DNA of 64,000 nt, from assembly GCA_032716605.1 (NCBI GenBank), contig CM064523.1, positions 47,453,064 through 47,517,063 of the forward strand, in the 5' to 3' direction. Shown here piece after piece: positions 53,938 to 64,000 of this stretch. This stretch comes from Paralithodes platypus. Its lineage: Eukaryota; Arthropoda; Malacostraca; Decapoda; Lithodidae. The translations under genes were made by a program, and so were the position numbers. Every line of letters begins with the position of its first letter. Within the stretch, counting starts at the first letter, position 1. A model generated the notes under the pieces. That model saw only the letters and a program-made list of their open reading frames with translations. It was not told where the DNA came from and did no database searches.

Positions 53938-55103
53938 CTAATAGTCTTTGGGATGTATTGGCCACTCTTGGGAGGCCAGGAGGTGCTCGAGGTGTTCTAT
54001 GTGCTCTTCCATCTCCCTCAGTCTCTTCATCTTCATCTGCCCTTTCCCTCCTTGCCTTTTTCCTCTGTCTCGTCCTCGCATAGCTAGAGAGTTTTTTGGG
54101 CTACCATTCGTGTTAGGTCTAGCATATCTCCAAGTCCCTTTAATATGAAAAGCTGGGCATTTCATATTGTAGCAGGTCTTGTTTTCAAGTGATGTCTTGC
54201 AAAGGGATGGGTGGTGATATTTGCAGGTTTTACCAAATCTACATTTTCCATGACTGGTTATGTTGTTGCAAATTTTGGGATGAGCAAATCTACATGAATT
54301 CCCATTATATTCGCCCTTTTGACCAAAGTAGCACCTTCTTTCCAGATAATATCTGCACACTGGTGTAGACAACCCCAGTAGGTGTGGCTGGGGCTGCAAG
54401 GGGTTATGTGGTGAGCTAAGTGTGGTTGTGGGTGATAGTGGGCTTGGTGTATGGGTGGGTGAGGCCTGCAGGGGGGTGGAGTTACGGGTCGGTTGTAGGT
54501 GGGCAGGTGGCAGTGGTGAGGGGGGAGACGATGTGGAAGGGGAGCCTGATATGGGGGCTTGTTGCATCCTACGTTCATCCTGCAATTTTATTTGATCAAC
54601 AGCAGTAGGGTGGTCAATGGCCATAGATGGGATTAATGTGGGTGTTTTCTGGGTCTGGGGAGATGTGCGACAGGGTTTGTGTATATGTAGGGTGCGAAAG
54701 GTTGTTGTTCGGCAGGCGATGTGTGTTGATGTGCAGGAGGCAATGTGGGCATTATCATGGGAAGGTGTGTGTGTGTGGGTTGTGATATTTGTATGGGCCC
54801 TGAGGCCCCAATAGTTCCCCATTTTCTGTGAAAGGTAGCTATGTCTTGGCTATATTTCCGTCTATCTTGTACTTCTGTATTTTCTACAGTCTGTATGACT
54901 TGCCATGTGATATCGAAACAACTATCGCAGAAATGGAGGTTCTTCCCTCTTGTATTGTACGCCTCATTTATTGGTGTCAATTCTATGCAAATCCAGTGAT
55001 ATGGTTGCTTGCATATCCGACATGCGGTGCCTTCATGGATGTGTATATTCATCTTACAACTCTTACAGTTGTCTCTGGTAAAAAATTTTGTTTTTTTCCC
55101 CAC
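53938..55103 (-). pseudogene. LINE ORF1: PHD-like finger and CCCH zinc fingers
   Basis: Starts at the ATG at 55103 (MGKKTKFF). Residues about 13-63 have the C4HC3 spacing of a PHD finger (CKSC, CRICKQPYHWIC, CDSC). A Thr/Pro/His-rich linker follows. A frameshift is needed between 54822 and 54633, after which the frame 54822-53938 runs to the end. That frame carries a Pro/Ser/Thr-rich stretch, then a run of C-x-C-x-C-x3-H fingers (CRYYLERRCYFG...SCRFAH, CNNITSHGKCRFGKTCKYHH, CKTSLENKTCYNMKCPAFH), a basic Arg/Lys patch, and a short coiled coil (REMEEHIEHLEHLL). CCCH fingers suggest RNA binding. PHD fingers are known in ORF1 of some CR1 elements; their combination with CCCH fingers looks unusual. 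Confidence 0.8.
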
Positions 55104-55119
55104 CCACCCTTACATGGGG

Positions 55120-55152
<33 letters not shown>

Positions 55153-57270
55153 GGCTTGGAGGACAAGAAGGTGTTTGTTACGCCGTTTGTGGGAGTGTGT
55201 GTGTGGGGGGGGGGGGGGGGGGGGGGGGGAGTGCCACTCGTTTACCCTCGTTATGTTTAAACTTTAAGTAACTTTAAGTAACACTTTCAATAATTATCTT
55301 ATGAAACAGAATTCTCACTGCCCTAACCACTTTTCCCGTTTTTGGTCGACTGATTAACGGTATATAAGGCACTCTAGGAAAATAACGAACTTTCCAGGCT
55401 ACCTATACCTGTATAATATAGTATTTATATAGTTATTATTATTATTATCTATTTTAATTTTCATATTTTACCTATCAACTTGATTCAACACTGCTCAGGT
55501 TCGAATTTTCACCACATTTGGTTGCGTGGGAGATCTTTCTCTCCAATAACGTCACTACTAACCTGCGATATGGTCGAGAAATAATCTGCACTTATAAATT
55601 TGTTTAAATATTGTTTTTCTCTGTTTGCTATTATTTACGATATTTGTTTTGTCGGTACCCTTTCCTGTCGAGGTTAAGTTTCGCTTTTGGTAAAATCGTA
55701 TAGGGGGAGGGGACGTGTCCAGGAGAGCGAGGGGATATATGTGTTTATGGTCTTTGCGGTCACCGAGGGTATTTTGTTTACAGCATACGTCCTGTTCCCA
55801 AGATAAAAGTTAAAAGTTCCCCTGACTTTAATTCTCTGTATTATACTTTCCTAGTTTATTTACGTGATATACGATGTTCACTATCACTTTTAACTTAGGC
55901 TTCCTATTTTCCCATAGCCCTGTTTGATTTCATAGGACTATATAGCTAACACTTTGCTTTTGATATCTGTCCCCCTCTCTGCACCTGAGAACCTTTTCCT
56001 CTGCCTATCTCTCTCATTTTCCATATCTTTCACCAACTTTTATTAATATTATACCCCCTCTGGTTAACTCTGCATAATCAGCTTCATGCTGGCCAGTTGT
56101 ATTGTGCGTTAAGGTGTTATATAACCCATGTATGTTAGTTAAGATAAGTTGATCACGAAGCATTGGTTGGCATTCATATTGTTCAGTACCGCTTCCTATA
56201 ATTATTAGTGTTCTGCTGGATTAGATAATGCTAGACTAGGAGTCTGATACTATAAGGTATTGTTTCCGATGGGTGCTGGCTTTAGTTAAAAGCTGCACGA
56301 CATACCTGAGAACTGGATTTGATTGGGTAAATTCTAGTCTGTGTGCCATTGAGAATAGAGCATGCACGAATGAGGGCTTTTTGCCTATACCATTCTGCAC
56401 TGTTCTAGGCTCGGTTGTTTGTCTTTGAGGTACGCCAGGAGAACGCTTAATACTTCGGTATTAAGGTTTCTCAAGAGAGCTACCCTTCATTATAACGTAA
56501 TATTTGACGCACAGACTTGAGATTTGCACTAGGCTATGCGGCATGCCATGCGCACCAGTATCTCGTATCATTGACTCTAGCTAGACTTTATCAGTCATAG
56601 AAGACATTAAGTAAATTAAACCAATTACTCTTTTTATGCATACCCGTTTATGATTACACAAGCATTTCGCAGCCTAGTTTGATGTATTGAGACACAAACG
56701 ACTTAGGCTCTTTTTGTTGATAGGAATACTGCTTTGTCGTGGCGATTATTATTGTTGTAGCGTTTAGGATATTCTTGGCTCCGACTGCATTATATATCCT
56801 GCATTTTTGTGTGCATAGCCTGCACGAGCATTGTTCCGCTGCCTGCCTTTTTGGGTTCCATTTCCGATTCGAGCATCTTGATAGCATCTAACATTTAAAG
56901 AAGATTCCTTGTTGGTGTTGAAGGACTTTAGTGCACTTTCTTTCATGCAGGAGTGCCTGACATTTATTGATTAAAGTAACGTAAGCTGTAACTTCCCTTA
57001 CCACCTTACTTTGCATACCATAACCAAGCACCTTCGGTTATAGGTAGTAATAGGCTGTTTTCACATAACATTAAGCCTAGAGTAGACGCACATTTATTGA
57101 GAGTTTGATAACCTATTATTGCATATAGAACTCTGGAGAGTATTTGTGTTCTTTGTTCACTGGGAATATACATCAGAGGTTGGATCTAGCGCTTCTGTTG
57201 TAGCATTTATGCCATTACTAGTCCAATGAATAAGAGCCCTGATATATTTAAACCTCAGTCGTAACAATCT

Positions 57271-58644
57271 CGTGTCTGATCAAGCACACCTGCCTCCTTC
57301 ACTATGGGTGTCGGGAAGCGGTATCGTATCGCTTGTACGATTTCGGCTGGTTCTTTGTGTATTGTAGTTTATTCTTAAGTATAGGTTAAATATTAACTGT
57401 AATGTATAAATATCTACATGAGCTCTAGATGTATCATGAAACCAAGTTATGGGTTATAATTCTTATGAGCCGGCAGCCATATGTAGTTTCGTGAAGCGAT
57501 CGGACGCCGGCCCTTTAGTCTCTCAATCAACACCATACAACCAACATCTCCCCCCCCCCCCCCACCCCAGCTCTGACTCAACCCACAGTTCACCTTGTGC
57601 TACAAATATTAATCTATAACAACAGGCCTACATCACCAGTCCTCTAAGCTAAGTTCATTGTATCGATATTGTATTATGTGAACATTCCTACATGTCATGC
57701 AATTGAATTAGCCGTGTGTGGGGGACTGGATTACGCCCATCGACTACGTCGTTGGTAATTATATTATAACTATTTGTTGGGATATTTCATGTACCAGTGA
57801 TATACAATTTAACCTTTATCTAAATTCCCGACAAATAATGGTCCTTCGTGCCCTAAGGCTTCCTTACCGTAGTACCGTTTTGTTTGCTTCCTTCGACGCT
57901 TGTGGGCTTACAAATGGCTGCCGCCTCGCGCGTTTGTTAGGCCGACTGCTGTTTCTTAGTTTAGACCCCGCTTCTTCCCTCGTGTTTTTTACCGTTTAGG
58001 TGCCGTCCCTATCTTTTTTGGGCTAGTTTCCAGATTTTTTGGGCGTGTGTTCCTTGGCCTTTTTATGGTGGGTTAGCTGGGCTGGTGATTTGGGTAGGGT
58101 AATTTCGTCGGGCACCATTTCGCGCTAGTAGGCTAAGCTAGGCTAGGCTAGGCAGGCTAGGCCTCCTCCAGGTGTCTGTGGTGGCTGTTCATTTCGCTTT
58201 GGTGGTGTGCCTGTGGTGTTCGTTGTGTTTTATCATGAGACTCATTTAATTACATTTTGCCGGTGGGGAGGGTTCTCATGTGACTCGTTTAATTAAATTT
58301 AATAGCCTAGTTGTCTAATTACGGTCATGGGGTTCGGTCTCTCTTGATTCCTAAGCGATTGACAGCCAACAGACCTCATGATTGTGGGATGGGCAGCTGG
58401 GCTAAGCCTAATACTTATTACTAGGCCTAGTCAGCTCTTTTCATTTACCCTTCTTTCTCTAGCCCTAGTTTGTTTCTGCTATTTGTCATTCTAATTCAAT
58501 TAATTCTTCCTACTGCAGCTAGTAGCCTAGTGACCGTTTCCAAATTGGGAGTGGCAATGCTATTGCCACATTTTTTAATTCAAATTAATTTGTGTAATAG
58601 TTTGCTTTATAGTTTAGAGAGTTAATAGCCTAATAGATTTAACG
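57271..58644 (+). other. Leader region upstream of BEL/Pao gag
   Basis: There is no confident coding. A C run lies at 57548-57563 and an AGGCTAGGCTAGG cluster near 58138-58160. The stretch probably includes the R-U5 and leader of the BEL/Pao element, but its LTR end and primer site cannot be set without the 3' LTR, which lies outside the window. Confidence 0.4.
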
Positions 58645-59461
58645 ATGACAGATTTAAAGAAACTTAATATTCTTAAGGGAGGGATGAAGGGAAGATTAAA
58701 TAGGTGTTTAAGAGATCTTGATGAATTTATATTAAGTGCCACGGCTGATCAAATAAAGGGTAAATTCGCTACTGTACTAAATCGCTAGCTACTTATGATA
58801 GTTATGCTCAGCAGGTATATGGTTTATTGACAATTACTGACGATGTGGAAGAAGAAATGTCAACAGATATTGAGTACCGGTACTTTGAGGACGTTAATAC
58901 ACCTTAGCCAGACTATCTTCCACCCAAGAATCAACCTCTGTTAAGGATACCGGTACACCAAAGGCGACTGGTTTTAACCTGCCGAAGCTTACTTTGCCTA
59001 CCTTTTCCGGGGATTCGGCTACCTGGACTGGATTTTGGGATATCTTTGAGTGTTCAGTCCATCATAATAAAACACTTACATCCATCCAAAGGTTCACATA
59101 TCTCCGTGGTCAATTGAAAGGGGAGGCATTGAAGGTGATCGGTGGGTATAAGCTAGAAGCTACAAGCTACGAGTCTGCAGTGGAGTTGCTGAAGAGAACT
59201 TACGGGAGAGAGGAAGTCATCAAGACCGCGTTAATTACCAAATTCTTTACACTAGATCCTCCATCCTATGATGTGGCGGACCTAAAGGAGTACTATGCCT
59301 CCTTTGAGAGCCTCCTCCGAGCTATGGAGACAATGGCCATCACCAAGGAGGAGATATTTAGTGTAAATATCTTGAACAAGATACCCTCTCCCCTAAGGGA
59401 AATCGTAAGACGACAACTAAGCGACTCTCCACTCAACTTGGAAGCGTTGGTGCAGGTGTAA
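58645..59461 (+). pseudogene. BEL/Pao gag (DUF1759-like)
   Basis: The ATG at 58645 begins MTDLKKLNILKGGMKGRL, the usual BEL/Pao gag N-terminus, but a stop follows near 58786 and the frame changes. From 58994 the DUF1759-type region is intact: LPTFSGDSATWTGFWDIFE, QRFTYLRGQLKGEALKVI, LLKRTYG and LNKIPSPL. A TAA at 59459 interrupts it, after which the same frame continues into the protease/RT part. The domain is recognised from its characteristic wording; it is thought to act as a structural gag region. Confidence 0.82.
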
Positions 59462-59479
59462 CAGACTGAAGTCTTCAAT

Positions 59480-62278
59480 ATGGAGAGTACTGGACACTAC
59501 CGACAAGTGGAGATGTCGCCATCTACTGCAGCTTTCCCGGTACAAACTTCTCCTAAACAGAAAAGGCCAATACCCTTAGGTTGCAAGTTGTGCAGTGTCC
59601 ACGGTCATCTGTGGTACCAGTGTCCTAAGTATCCTAAGGCTACACAGAAGATTGGCCAGGCTAAATCGCTTAAGTTATGTACCAGCTGTCTGGCAAGAGA
59701 CCACTTCAACAGTAATTGCACCAATTCCTACATCAAACCTTGTAAGTATTGCAAGGGGAAACATTGGTTTTCCCTTTGCACCCAGTCTGATCGGCACGAC
59801 GGCAAAGAAAAGGGGAGAACGCCCAAAGAGTCACATGAGAAAGGTAAGAGCGAGGGTGATAAAGTATCTGCCATGTCCATTGCTTCTCGTGAATGTCAAT
59901 TGCTTCCTACTATGATGCTGCCAGTAGTGGGGAGTAATAATAATACTATAATGACGCGCACCTTACTTGACCAGTGCTCACAGAGGTCATTCGTTCTGCG
60001 GTCATCATTACCACAGCTCAAGTGTACCAGCAAGGGTGAAGAGAATTTGCATCTCCATGGTTTCACTGGTGAAATAGATTCCAGTGACTATGATATAGTG
60101 GAGATTTCCTATGTTTATAGAAAAAAGGTATGTCCCATCAAGGCTGTTGTGGTCGACACACTACCCAGTTTCTATATAGCATCAGAGATTCAACCACATT
60201 TGAAATATCTCAGAAGCAAGGGATATAAACTGGCTGATGATCAACTCTCTGCTAACAATGGTATTATGCTACTGGTCGGAGCTGATTATTACTATGACCT
60301 GGTTCACCCTGGATATCGGCGGGTAGATAAGCTTATAATGCTCCCCACAATCCAAGGGTATGCCATTTCTGGATCCTATGCCACTTCCTCTCAAAACACA
60401 CAGGTGGAGGTGGTTACGGTCCTCAAGGTAGCAGTAAGCCCCATAGATAAATATATTAGGCCAAATGTGCCTGATAATACATGTACTGATATAGATAAGC
60501 TATGGGACTTGGACAATATTGGAATTGACCCACATGAACTTGATCGTGAGTCCAAGCTAGCGTTAAGCTCGTATGAAGAGACTGTAACGTATGACTCTGG
60601 CAGGGGTCAGTATGTGGTAAGGCTCCCTTGGTATGATACCAAGAGTAAATTACCTACTAATTTCCATCTAGCACTTGGTAGGTTACGTGGCCTTCAGAAG
60701 CAGTTTGTCAAGGATCCAAATTATTGCGAGACTTATGCGGCAGTACTAAACGAGCAGGTACAACGTGGATTTGTGGAAAGAGTAGATCTCGGTGAGTATG
60801 GGGATAACATCCATTACCTTGCTCACCATGGGATTAAAAAGGACAGTTCCACCACTCCTGTTCGTATTGTGTATGACTGCTCTGCTAAATTCAGTGATCG
60901 CTCCTATAGCCTGAATGATTGTCTGTACACGGGTCCGTCCCTGGTCTCTGATCTAGCGCAAATTATGTTGCGCTTCAGATGTCATAAGTTTGCATGGGTC
61001 GCCGATATTGAGAAGGCCTTCCTGATGCTTCAACTCCATCGTGAAGACAGGGACTCGACAAGATTTTTATGGCCACGGGACCCAATGGATCTAGATTCAG
61101 AGTATCTGGTCTACAGGTTCAGAGTCGTCTTATTCGGCGCGACCTGTTCCCAGTTCCTTCTCAACGCTACTATCTTGCGTCATCTTGAGGAGGCTGGACT
61201 AGATCCTGGCTTCAAGAATGAGATCAAGCAGGGGATCTATGTGGACAATCTTCAAGGCACTGGAGACGATGACGACTTATTGCTCGAAAGATGCTGGGAG
61301 ATCCGCGATATATTTGCCAAGGCTCATCTATACTTGAGAGAATGGGCCACTAATAGTGATCTTTTGAAAGGTCAATTTGCTTCTGATGGTGTAGCTACTG
61401 AGGATAGTGAGGTGAAGTTTTTAGGCCACAAATGGGACACTACCACAGATTGTATATCCTTCTGTCACACCCCATGCGGCAGTGAGCTTATGACCAAGCG
61501 AAACTGCTTAAGCTTGTCAGCGAGGTTGTTTGATCCCCTAGGTTTTTTGCTGCCTGTAACTATCCGTGCTCGTATGTTTTTACAGCAACTATGGCGGCTA
61601 AAACTAGATTGGGACACGCCCCTCCCGACTGAGTTACAAGATACTTGTCGGTTGATTCAGTCGGACCTTTCCACATGTTGCAAGGTCCAACTTAATCGTC
61701 AGGTTATTAGTGGTCAACAGGTGGATCTACATGCCTTTTCTGATGCTAGTAATAGTGCGTACGGTACTGCGATATACATATGCAATGGTAGTGAAGCGAC
61801 ACTGGCTATAGCGAAGGCCAAAGTAGCCCCTATAAAGAAGATTACAGTTCCTAAATTAGAACTTACTGCATTGCTTCTGTCTGCTCGTCTAATAAAGTTT
61901 ACACTGGATGCTTATGCAGACATACTACAGATTAATAACGTCTATGTCTGGAGCGACAGTCAAATAGCACTTTCATGGGTACACAGCCAGAGGGTGTTAC
62001 CTGTTTATGTTTCTAATCGCACTGATGAGATACATAACTTAGTTCCTACAGCTAAATTTCGCTATGTGAGCACCAGGGATAACCCCAGTGACATAATTTC
62101 CCGGGGGATCTCGGCGCAACAGTTTATGTCGTCCTCTATTTGGTGGCATGGACCTCCATGGCTTATATCTCCAACTGAATGGCCTCAGGATTTCAGGAAA
62201 TGCATATCTGATCCTTCAAGTCCGCCCCAAGATGATGTGTTAAGTAGTTTGACTGTCACAGGATACACATCAGGATAA
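59480..62278 (+). pseudogene. BEL/Pao zinc knuckles, protease, RT, RNase H
   Basis: A 932-residue frame, in phase with gag across one stop. Cys/His knuckles at about residues 35-100 (CKLCSVHGHLWYQC, LCTSCLARDHFNSNC, CKYCKGKHWFSLC) are followed by a DUF1758-type protease (LLDQCSQRSFV near 162), RT (VADIEKAFLML near 506; FLWP; LFGATCSQFLLNA; IYVDNLQGT near 587), and the RNase H/peptidase A17-type region (AFSDASNSAYGTAIYI near 750, PKLELTALLLSARL, VWSDSQIALSWV near 823, RDNPSDIISRG). The frame fails near 62265 at the integrase boundary. Motif C reads YVDN where YVDD would be canonical; BEL elements vary here, so I do not treat it as proof of inactivity. Confidence 0.87.
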
Positions 62279-64000
62279 CAAGTTGGTAGAGTGGGAACGT
62301 TACGGCAGCTATGATCAAGTAATACGGGTATTTGCATGGATATACCGTTTCATCGGGCTCACAGGTCTTTCCTTAGTGAAGATTCGAAGCATATCAGACT
62401 CCATGAATTGAGATCAGCAGAAGCGAAACTAATATGTTTAGTACAAAAGGAATCTTATCCTACTGAACATCAAATCCTGAGCAAGGAGTCAAAGGCCAAA
62501 CCCTCAAACTTAATGAGGCAGCTAGGATTATATATGGAAGGAGGCATAATTAACCCTTAATTAGCGGCGAGCAACATAAGTCGAGTTAAAAAAAGCTGGA
62601 CTATGTGGCGGCGCTCGACATAGGTCGAGTGGCAATTTCAGCACGTAATGTGGCTGAGAGAGAGAGACAAGTGGTGGCAGGAGACTAGCGAGCGTATGAC
62701 TGCTCCAGACCACCGCGGCGAACCTACTGACACAAATCTCAGCTCCCTCCTCCCTCTCTCACTCGCTACATACTCAATTATGTACCGAAACTACCGAATT
62801 ACCTGCTTTTTGCACTCGCGTTGCACGGTTATTGCAAGAAAACTATCCATCATACAAGGATCGTTATGGTGTCATTCGAAAGCTCTGTTTATGCCCTTTC
62901 AGGGATAGGTACTTGTTTTACGTTCTGGGTCTTATTTAGGCATGAAAATGATCACGTAAACAGCCCTATTTTGGCTAAAAACACCCCGCTGTGCGGTACA
63001 TATAATAAACCGCATAGGCCGCTCGTAAGGTGTTAAGTGTAGAGGCAGGATACAAAAGGCGGACATTATTGATTCTGCGAAAAATCCTGTCCTCCTTAGC
63101 TCCTCCCATTTGATTACCAAACTGTTGATTCGCCAATGCCATAGGACCTGCCTACATTTTGGCGTAAATTATGTTCTGGCGTATATGCGACAACGTTGGT
63201 GGATCCCTAAGATGCGACAAGCAATTAAAGGGATCCACAATAGCTGTACTATCTGTAAAAGATTACAGGGTAAGCCTTACTCCCCAGTTGATCTACCTCC
63301 CTTGCCTGAGTTCAGAGTACAAAGGACTGAACCATTTCAGGTAACCGGGGTAGACTACACCGGAGCGATTCATGTTAGAGAATCGCCCGGTAATATCATA
63401 AAGGTATATGCCGTTCTATTCACATGTGCGGTAACCAGAGCGATTCATATTGAATTGATTGACGACCTATCCAGTGAGGGTTTTTTGCATACTCTAAGAC
63501 GCTTTGCAGGCCGCAATGGTTTCCCTCAAATTATTATGAGCGATAATGGGACTTGTTTTGTCGGGGCCTCTAAATATCTCCAGAGTTTAATGGATGACCC
63601 GCAAGTTGTGGCTACCCTCACTGGAAAGGGTTGTCAGGTTCATCTGCCATGAAGAAGGTATTAGGAAGGGCACTGGTGACCAGACGAGAGTTGCAAACCA
63701 TCTTAATAGAAATTGAGATGTCAGTCAACGACAGGCCCTTGACCTATACCTCGGCAGATATTGATGACCTCTTACCCATTTCGCCTTCTATGCTAACACG
63801 TGGACGAACCCTTAATACCTTTCCTAGATCGTCCGTAAATGACGAAGATCTGCATGACCCTACGTTCGGCAATGCTGACGCCACACGTCGTCGCTTCCAG
63901 TATGTAAACAAGGTGTCCGACGATCTATGGAAACGGTGGACCCAAGAATATTTGCTGTCTCTTCGCAAGCGTTACTCTCATAAGATCAAAGGGACGAATC
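62265..64000 (+). pseudogene. BEL/Pao integrase, interrupted and deleted
   Basis: Opens with WERYGSYDQVIRVFAWIYRF in one frame, shifts near 62355, and continues to 62549. There TTAA marks the MITE insertion. After 63036 it resumes with an HHCC finger (HFGVNYVLAYMRQRWWIP...CTICKRLQG near 63155-63270) and the catalytic core (GVDYTGAIHV near 63345; IMSDNGTCFVG near 63535). At about 63650 a stop coincides with a small deletion that removes the WGGFWER-type block before KKVLGRALVTRRELQT. The DUF5641-like C-terminal part (NDRPLTYTS, RRFQYVNKVSDDLWKRWTQEYL) continues to the window edge. The protein cannot be functional. Confidence 0.83.
62554..63032 (-). mobile_element. TTAA MITE family A, copy 3 (479 bp)
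   Basis: TTAA at 62550-62553 and 63033-63036. Reverse orientation, ends CCCTTAATTAGCGGCG and, inward from the right, CACCTTACGAGCGGCC. It splits the integrase coding sequence; reading frame on the two sides is consistent with a simple TTAA insertion. A CTCGAC/GTCGAG palindrome lies near 62620-62632. Confidence 0.92.

Larger units (their letters stand above)
50895..55963 (-). mobile_element. Nearly full-length CR1/L2-group LINE (about 5.07 kb)
   Basis: Inserted into the solo LTR in reverse orientation. It has a 5' leader with GA and G runs (55104-55963), ORF1 (55103-53938), and ORF2 with endonuclease and RT (about 53930-50933). A short 3' UTR ends in a tandem TATCCAAAGG-type repeat (50897-50917), similar in style to the terminal repeat of the CR1 at 7511. 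No target duplication is evident. Confidence 0.88.
50399..57266 (+). repeat. Solo LTR of the retrotransposon 1 family, split by a LINE
   Basis: LTR halves at 50399-50894 and 55964-57266 match the LTRs at 4877 and 11853, with the terminal TGTGACGTTAACC and GTCGTAACA. The target duplication ATCT flanks it (50395-50398 and 57267-57270), which shows a solo LTR left by recombination and not part of a longer element. It is more diverged than the other two LTRs. Confidence 0.9.
58645..64000 (+). mobile_element. BEL/Pao LTR retrotransposon (partial, decayed)
   Basis: Gag, protease, RT, RNase H and integrase are in the usual BEL/Pao order, running off the right edge. The copy has stops and frameshifts, a small deletion in integrase, and a family A MITE at 62554-63032. 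The 5' LTR is probably upstream, possibly including the promoter block near 50300. Confidence 0.88.

Noticed and set aside
61235..61265. BEL/Pao YVDN as proof of a dead RT
   Set aside because: Motif C varies among BEL elements; the stops and frameshifts are the stronger evidence of inactivity.
1..64000. CRISPR array, bacterial operons or rRNA
   Set aside because: No spaced identical repeats, ribosome-binding sites or rRNA cores; the sequence is plainly eukaryotic and repeat-rich.

Overview
This window is eukaryotic and almost entirely repetitive. I see no convincing host protein-coding exon, rRNA gene or functional tRNA gene. The content is LTR retrotransposons (two Gypsy-type, one BEL/Pao), several LINE clades, a piggyBac transposon with many short TTAA-flanked derivatives, tRNA-derived SINE-like modules, and dense microsatellites. 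The combination (RTE-, CR1-, I- and Jockey-like LINEs, BEL/Pao, an insect-errantivirus/baculovirus-F-like Env relic, GA/CT/AT microsatellites) suggests an arthropod, most likely a decapod crustacean. That assignment is inference from repeat content only.

Layout. 1-4420: a broken RTE-type LINE on the minus strand abuts a broken I-clade LINE with RNase H on the plus strand. 4877-14270: LTR retrotransposon 1, with 1.8-kb LTRs and a CTAC target duplication; a CR1 fragment interrupts gag, an RTE fragment sits in the 3' LTR, and most of integrase and RT is deleted. 14271-17162: non-coding, with a CpG-rich block. 17163-24269: LTR retrotransposon 2, with an ACAC target duplication and one long pol frame in the order protease-integrase-RT-RNase H. 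Integrase lies upstream of RT, the order of Gmr1-type Ty3/Gypsy elements. 24270-29045: microsatellites and a duplicated tRNA-like SINE unit. 29046-31745: a TTAA MITE, then an Env relic with a possible downstream LTR. 32040-40165: a nest in which CR1 pieces are interrupted by a Jockey-like LINE, a palindromic insert, TTAA MITEs and a 3.03-kb piggyBac element. 40166-49930: non-coding, with a foldback element, further TTAA elements and unusual tandem arrays. 49950-57270: a promoter-like block followed by a solo LTR of element 1's family (target duplication ATCT), itself split by a nearly complete 5.07-kb LINE. 57271-64000: leader, gag and pol of a decayed BEL/Pao element, whose integrase is interrupted by a 479-bp TTAA MITE; it runs off the window.

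The most notable signals are: (1) the integrase-before-RT Gypsy elements; (2) a LINE whose ORF1 joins an N-terminal PHD-like finger to a C-terminal run of CCCH-type fingers; (3) a group of TTAA-flanked elements, autonomous piggyBac included, that share a layout of short subterminal palindromes; (4) the two-module tRNA-like SINE; (5) an Env relic with a furin-like site and transmembrane anchor; (6) a solo LTR carrying a duplicated CRE plus CCAAT module. Insertion order can be read from the nesting: for example BEL/Pao, then the family A MITE inside it; and solo LTR, then the LINE inside it. All domain calls come from reading motifs by eye; no database search was run.
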